Source: Anaerolineae bacterium
Lineage (GTDB): Bacteria > Chloroflexota > Anaerolineae > Anaerolineales > Villigracilaceae
Assembly (NCBI GenBank): GCA_003694975.1
Contig: RFJH01000326.1
Coordinates: 1 to 7,685, forward strand
Length of the DNA: 7,685 nt
Direction: 5' to 3'
Part shown: positions 6,850 to 7,685 of the stretch, piece after piece
How the letters are laid out: each line of letters begins with the position of its first letter
Numbering within the stretch: the first letter of the stretch is position 1
Translations under genes and position numbers: made by a program
The notes under the pieces: model-generated
The model's input: the letters and a program-made list of their open reading frames with translations, nothing else
What the model was told of the DNA's origin: nothing
The model's database searches: none

Positions 6850-7535
6850 GTTTCCTCCCGCTTCACGAAGAGGACACCCAACGCGGCCAGGGCGGCCACG
6901 GTCACCGCGCCGACCAGGGCGTACTCCCCCATCGCCACGCGGCGACCAACGGGCAGGTCGGCGGTCTGGCTCGCGTGGACCTGGATATAGGGGCTGATGC
7001 CCAGGGAACGACTCTCCAGGTCTGCCGCATCGGAGGCGCAGGTGCCGCCTTCTTGCAGTTTCTTCAATTCGAGGGCGACGAGCACGCCCTCCTGCGTCCG
7101 CTCGGTGAAGACCTGCGCCCAGGTCGCGGCGAGTTGCTGCGCCCGAGCCGGATCGGCGTCATCGGCGAGGAAGTGCCAGCCGCCCTCCTGAGGCTGCGCC
7201 AGGTGCAGTTTCCCGTCGCGCAGTTCGGAGACCGAGACTCCGCCCACGCGCGCCGCGACCTCGCTCAGGGTCTCGTCCGCCCAGGCGACCTCGGCCAGTT
7301 TGCGCGTCTCGCGCTCCAGGTAGTAGAAGAGTCTGCGGTCCGGTTCCTGGGGCCAGGCGTCTTCCAGGTTGAAATCCACCACCACGGTCGCCTGCGCGCG
7401 ATAGGGCGGTGGGGCAATCGCATAGAGCGCCGTGCCGAGCAGGGCGCCGACCAGGGCGCTCAGCACCCACAATCGCCACGCTTTCAGCAGGCGAAGCAGG
7501 TCGTCAAAAGAGGGAGGGGAAAGGAGGTTGTGCAT
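6846..7535 (-). CDS. Wzz-like chain-length determinant / polysaccharide co-polymerase
   Basis: The protein has 229 residues and the two-span Wzz topology: a short cytoplasmic N-terminus (FDDLLRLLKAWRLW, 10-23), TM1 about 22-40, an outward domain of about 160 residues, TM2 about 204-224, and a short basic tail ending KREET. APPPYRAQATVVVDF (41-55) just after TM1 matches the P-x-Y-x-A-x-A-x-L/V segment of the family. Q-T-A-D-L-P-V (190-196) before TM2 corresponds to the proline-containing segment typical there. Such proteins set polymer length by working with a Wzy polymerase, which here is the next gene with a 4-base overlap. It is shorter than most Wzz proteins (about 320-370 residues), and no tyrosine-kinase domain follows TM2. 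The ATG lies 9 bases after the preceding stop, with only a weak GAG-type binding site. Confidence 0.8.
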   Translation of the reverse strand: MHNLLSPPSFDDLLRLLKAWRLWVLSALVGALLGTALYAIAPPPYRAQATVVVDFNLEDAWPQEPDRRLFYYLERETRKLAEVAWADETLSEVAARVGGVSVSELRDGKLHLAQPQEGGWHFLADDADPARAQQLAATWAQVFTERTQEGVLVALELKKLQEGGTCASDAADLESRSLGISPYIQVHASQTADLPVGRRVAMGEYALVGAVTVAALAALGVLFVKREET

Positions 7536-7544
7536 GGGATATGC

Positions 7545-7685
7545 TCACTCTCGCGTGCCGTTTTCCTCGGAGGGGGTGAGGAGGCCGAGGCGCTTCTTGC
7601 GCCACCAGGTCCACAGAGGGCCGATCGCTTTGCGCAGGTAGTATTTTGCCACAATGACGGCGAAAAAACTCCCGCCATCCCGATA
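7545..7685 (-). CDS. C-terminal end of a gene entering from the right; possibly a glycosyltransferase
   Basis: An open minus-strand frame enters at the right edge and ends in TGA at 7545-7547, giving the last 46 residues of a protein. The visible part reads YRDGGSFFAVIVAK, then a basic, tryptophan-rich stretch (YYLRKAIGPLWTWWRKK) and a polar tail ending ENGTRE. The aromatic, basic pattern resembles tails of glycosyltransferases in polysaccharide clusters, but no diagnostic motif lies in the window, so the family is not established. It ends 9 bases before the Wzz-like start in the same direction, so it very probably belongs to the same operon. The competing frame on this strand that starts at 7678 runs through the Wzz-like start region and has no recognisable features. 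Confidence 0.6.
   Translation of the reverse strand, partial: YRDGGSFFAVIVAKYYLRKAIGPLWTWWRKKRLGLLTPSEENGTRE

Noticed and set aside
5479..6990. Long plus-strand frames opposite the polymerase gene (5479-6120 and 6184-6990).
   Set aside because: They are antisense shadows rich in Arg, Gln and Gly, without motifs or plausible starts, opposite a well-supported membrane protein.
7484..7678. A 64-codon minus-strand frame near the right edge.
   Set aside because: It overlaps both the tail gene and the Wzz-like start in another frame. The frame ending at 7545 fits the tight operon spacing better and is open to the edge.

Overview
The window is a GC-rich, densely packed bacterial segment with six supported genes plus a seventh cut by the right edge. 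I saw no tRNA, rRNA, CRISPR array or insertion sequence, and no gene-free stretch longer than about 70 bases. The high GC content, the sensor kinase layout (six membrane spans, GAF, HisKA_3) and the style of the zinc-ribbon methylase-like protein look like Chloroflexota, perhaps Anaerolineae. That placement is an impression from protein style, not a demonstrated result.

Layout. The left quarter (1-1965, plus strand) is one long reading frame, already open when the window begins. It encodes the C-terminal part of a large zinc-ribbon protein that looks like a DNA methylase. It converges, across only 60 bases, on a minus-strand block filling the rest of the window. Read in transcription order from the right edge, that block holds: the tail of an unidentified gene (7685-7545); a small Wzz-like polysaccharide co-polymerase (7535-6846); a Wzy/WaaL-type membrane polymerase or ligase (6849-5356); a PAPS-dependent sulfotransferase (5359-4625); a 70-base gap with a possible promoter; a membrane histidine kinase (4554-2809); and an alpha/beta hydrolase (2787-2026).

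How the genes work together. The first four minus-strand genes are almost certainly one transcript. Two joints are 4-base stop/start overlaps (GTGA and ATGA) and the other gap is 9 bases. Their products fit the late steps of surface polysaccharide production: polymerisation or ligation, chain-length control, and probably sulfation of the glycan. The kinase and hydrolase are 21 bases apart and probably form a second short transcript. No response regulator is visible, so the kinase's partner lies elsewhere.

Most worth a second look: the sulfotransferase coupled to a polysaccharide polymerase; the lysine where WaaL-type ligases carry histidine in the polymerase/ligase; an 8-base C tract inside that gene; and the methylase-like protein, whose DPPY-equivalent position appears to be degenerate. 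I found no clear sign of a wholly new system within the visible sequence.
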